Origin: an uncultured Rhodocyclaceae bacterium
GTDB taxonomy: Bacteria; Pseudomonadota; Gammaproteobacteria; Burkholderiales; Rhodocyclaceae
Assembly: GCA_903930805.1 (NCBI GenBank)
Contig: CAIYZZ010000269.1
Location: 1 to 5,271 of the forward strand
Direction of reading: 5' to 3'
Length of the DNA: 5,271 nt
Made by a program: the position numbers and the translations under genes. Below the pieces are notes generated by a model, which made no database searches, was not told where the DNA came from, and worked only from the letters and a program-made list of their open reading frames with translations. This document shows, one piece after another, positions 4,577 through 5,271 of this stretch. Every line of letters starts with the position of its first letter. Positions within the stretch are counted from its first letter, which is position 1.

Positions 4577-5263
4577 CTACCTTCTGCTATTTGTCGAACC
4601 TGGTGCTTGAGGACTGAAGCTAATCCAGGCACCGCTTTCGATAATCTTCGGCGCCACCTTTTTTCCTTGATAAAAGATCTGGATTTCACTGCCGTTCGCA
4701 ATCCGAAATATTTCGTTCTTGCCAATCGCTACGCTTTCTGACGAGCCTTGGGGAATATCTATTCGCGTGCCATCTCCTGGGTCCCTGTGTTTCTTCTTGA
4801 ATAGGACCGCTGGGCCTTGGCTAATCACAAGAAAAACGCCTGCTGGCTTACTCGGATTAACCCCCTGCACCGTTACCGTCTTTTCTAGTTCCGTTACCGC
4901 AAGATCTGCGGGGCGTGCTGGAACAAGGTTCTTGGTATCCCTATCCGTTTCTGTAACAAGAGAAGTTGTATCTCCAGTAACACCGCTCTTGTTATTTCTC
5001 AACTCACCGCTTCCTGCTGTAACTGACTGCGCAGCCAAGCTGCCATGGCTTGAAGAATCATTCTTAAGCGCTTCATTAGCTGCATTTGGAATAATGGGTT
5101 TCGGTTCTCCATTCGGAAACATGAAAATGCCCACAACGATTATCAGCGCAACCGCGCCACCGAGCTTGAGGCTGTTCGCAAAACGATCCCCAAACCGGCT
5201 CCCGGCAGGCACTGCCTCTCGGTTTGGCGTACCCGATCCATTGACCGTCGGTGGTTCTGACAT
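4577..5263 (-). CDS. Single-pass membrane protein with RodZ-like (DUF4115-like) C-terminal domain, 228 aa
   Basis: The N-terminal 33 residues are polar and should be cytoplasmic. They are followed by one transmembrane helix (about 34-49, LGGAVALIIVVGIFMF). Next comes a Ser/Thr/Asn/Gly-rich, probably disordered linker (about 50-125) and a beta-rich C-terminal domain (about 138-218) expected in the periplasm. That domain contains GVFLVISQGPAVLFKKK, then GKNEIFRIANGSEIQIFYQG and KKVAPKIIESGAWISFSPQ. This resembles the DUF4115 region of RodZ, where a 'Plrv-x-x-Gna-x-x-v-x-x-y-x-Gk-x-v' pattern is followed by a final beta strand. The cytoplasmic helix-turn-helix of true RodZ is missing, so it is not RodZ itself and I give no gene symbol. 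No Shine-Dalgarno is visible in the 8 bases upstream before the window ends, so the start is likely but not proven. Base composition is less GC-rich than in the permease at the left end. It converges with the HDOD gene and is not co-transcribed with it. Confidence 0.72.
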   Translation of the reverse strand: MSEPPTVNGSGTPNREAVPAGSRFGDRFANSLKLGGAVALIIVVGIFMFPNGEPKPIIPNAANEALKNDSSSHGSLAAQSVTAGSGELRNNKSGVTGDTTSLVTETDRDTKNLVPARPADLAVTELEKTVTVQGVNPSKPAGVFLVISQGPAVLFKKKHRDPGDGTRIDIPQGSSESVAIGKNEIFRIANGSEIQIFYQGKKVAPKIIESGAWISFSPQAPGSTNSRR

Positions 5264-5271
5264 TTGACTGC

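Noticed and set aside
4719..5267. 182-codon plus-strand ORF opposite the membrane-protein gene
   Set aside because: It is antisense to a frame with a clean transmembrane helix, linker and folded domain. Its own translation is a Ser/Pro/Leu-rich mixture without recognisable domains, and no ribosome site was seen.
1..5271. CRISPR array, tRNA/rRNA, insertion sequence or phage attachment site
   Set aside because: No regularly spaced repeats, no tRNA-like arms, no transposase frame and no terminal inverted repeats with target duplications were seen.

Overview
This 5.3 kb window reads as chromosomal DNA from a Gram-negative proteobacterium. A betaproteobacterium, perhaps near the Rhodocyclales, is my best guess from the moderately high GC, the protein style and the mix of a binding-protein-dependent permease, c-di-GMP and HDOD genes. 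That assignment is inference and no taxonomic marker gene is present.

Layout. (1) Positions 1-416 hold the 3' end of an FbpB-like ABC-transporter permease on the plus strand. (2) Positions 417-930 are a gene-decay zone. A minus-strand scrap (446 to about 563) encodes the C-terminal end of a response-regulator receiver domain. It abuts, back to back, a plus-strand scrap (about 566-930) of a GHKL-type ATP-binding domain that also carries a frameshift near 605-622. Both genes have lost their 5' parts at a common junction near 557-577. (3) Positions 984-1311 hold an orphan 88-codon gene with a good Shine-Dalgarno (SD), an exact TATAAT -10 box and an imperfect palindrome over the -35 position. (4) Positions 1312-1624 are non-coding apart from a 10-codon mini-ORF, whose first 12 bases repeat exactly, and in the same frame, at the start of the next gene. 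(5) Positions 1625-4518 are a tight two-gene operon with an ATGA overlap: a PAS-like/GGDEF/EAL c-di-GMP enzyme, then an HDOD protein with a GAF-like C-terminus. (6) Positions 4519-4576 are a short convergent gap with overlapping inverted repeats. (7) Positions 4577-5263, minus strand, encode a single-pass membrane protein whose C-terminal region resembles the DUF4115 domain of RodZ.

The clearest functional unit is the operon. The first protein retains the GGDEF and EAL signature residues but lacks a recognisable RxxD inhibitory site. The second is an HDOD protein, a family that lacks HD phosphohydrolase metal ligands and is usually regarded as a protein-interaction or signalling module. EAL and HDOD are known fused in one polypeptide (the YuxH-like family), so this coupled pair may be a split form of the same partnership. 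I found no CRISPR array, tRNA, rRNA, insertion sequence or recognisable defence system. The most unusual material is the double gene remnant at 446-930 and the repeated start-codon segment before the GGDEF-EAL gene.
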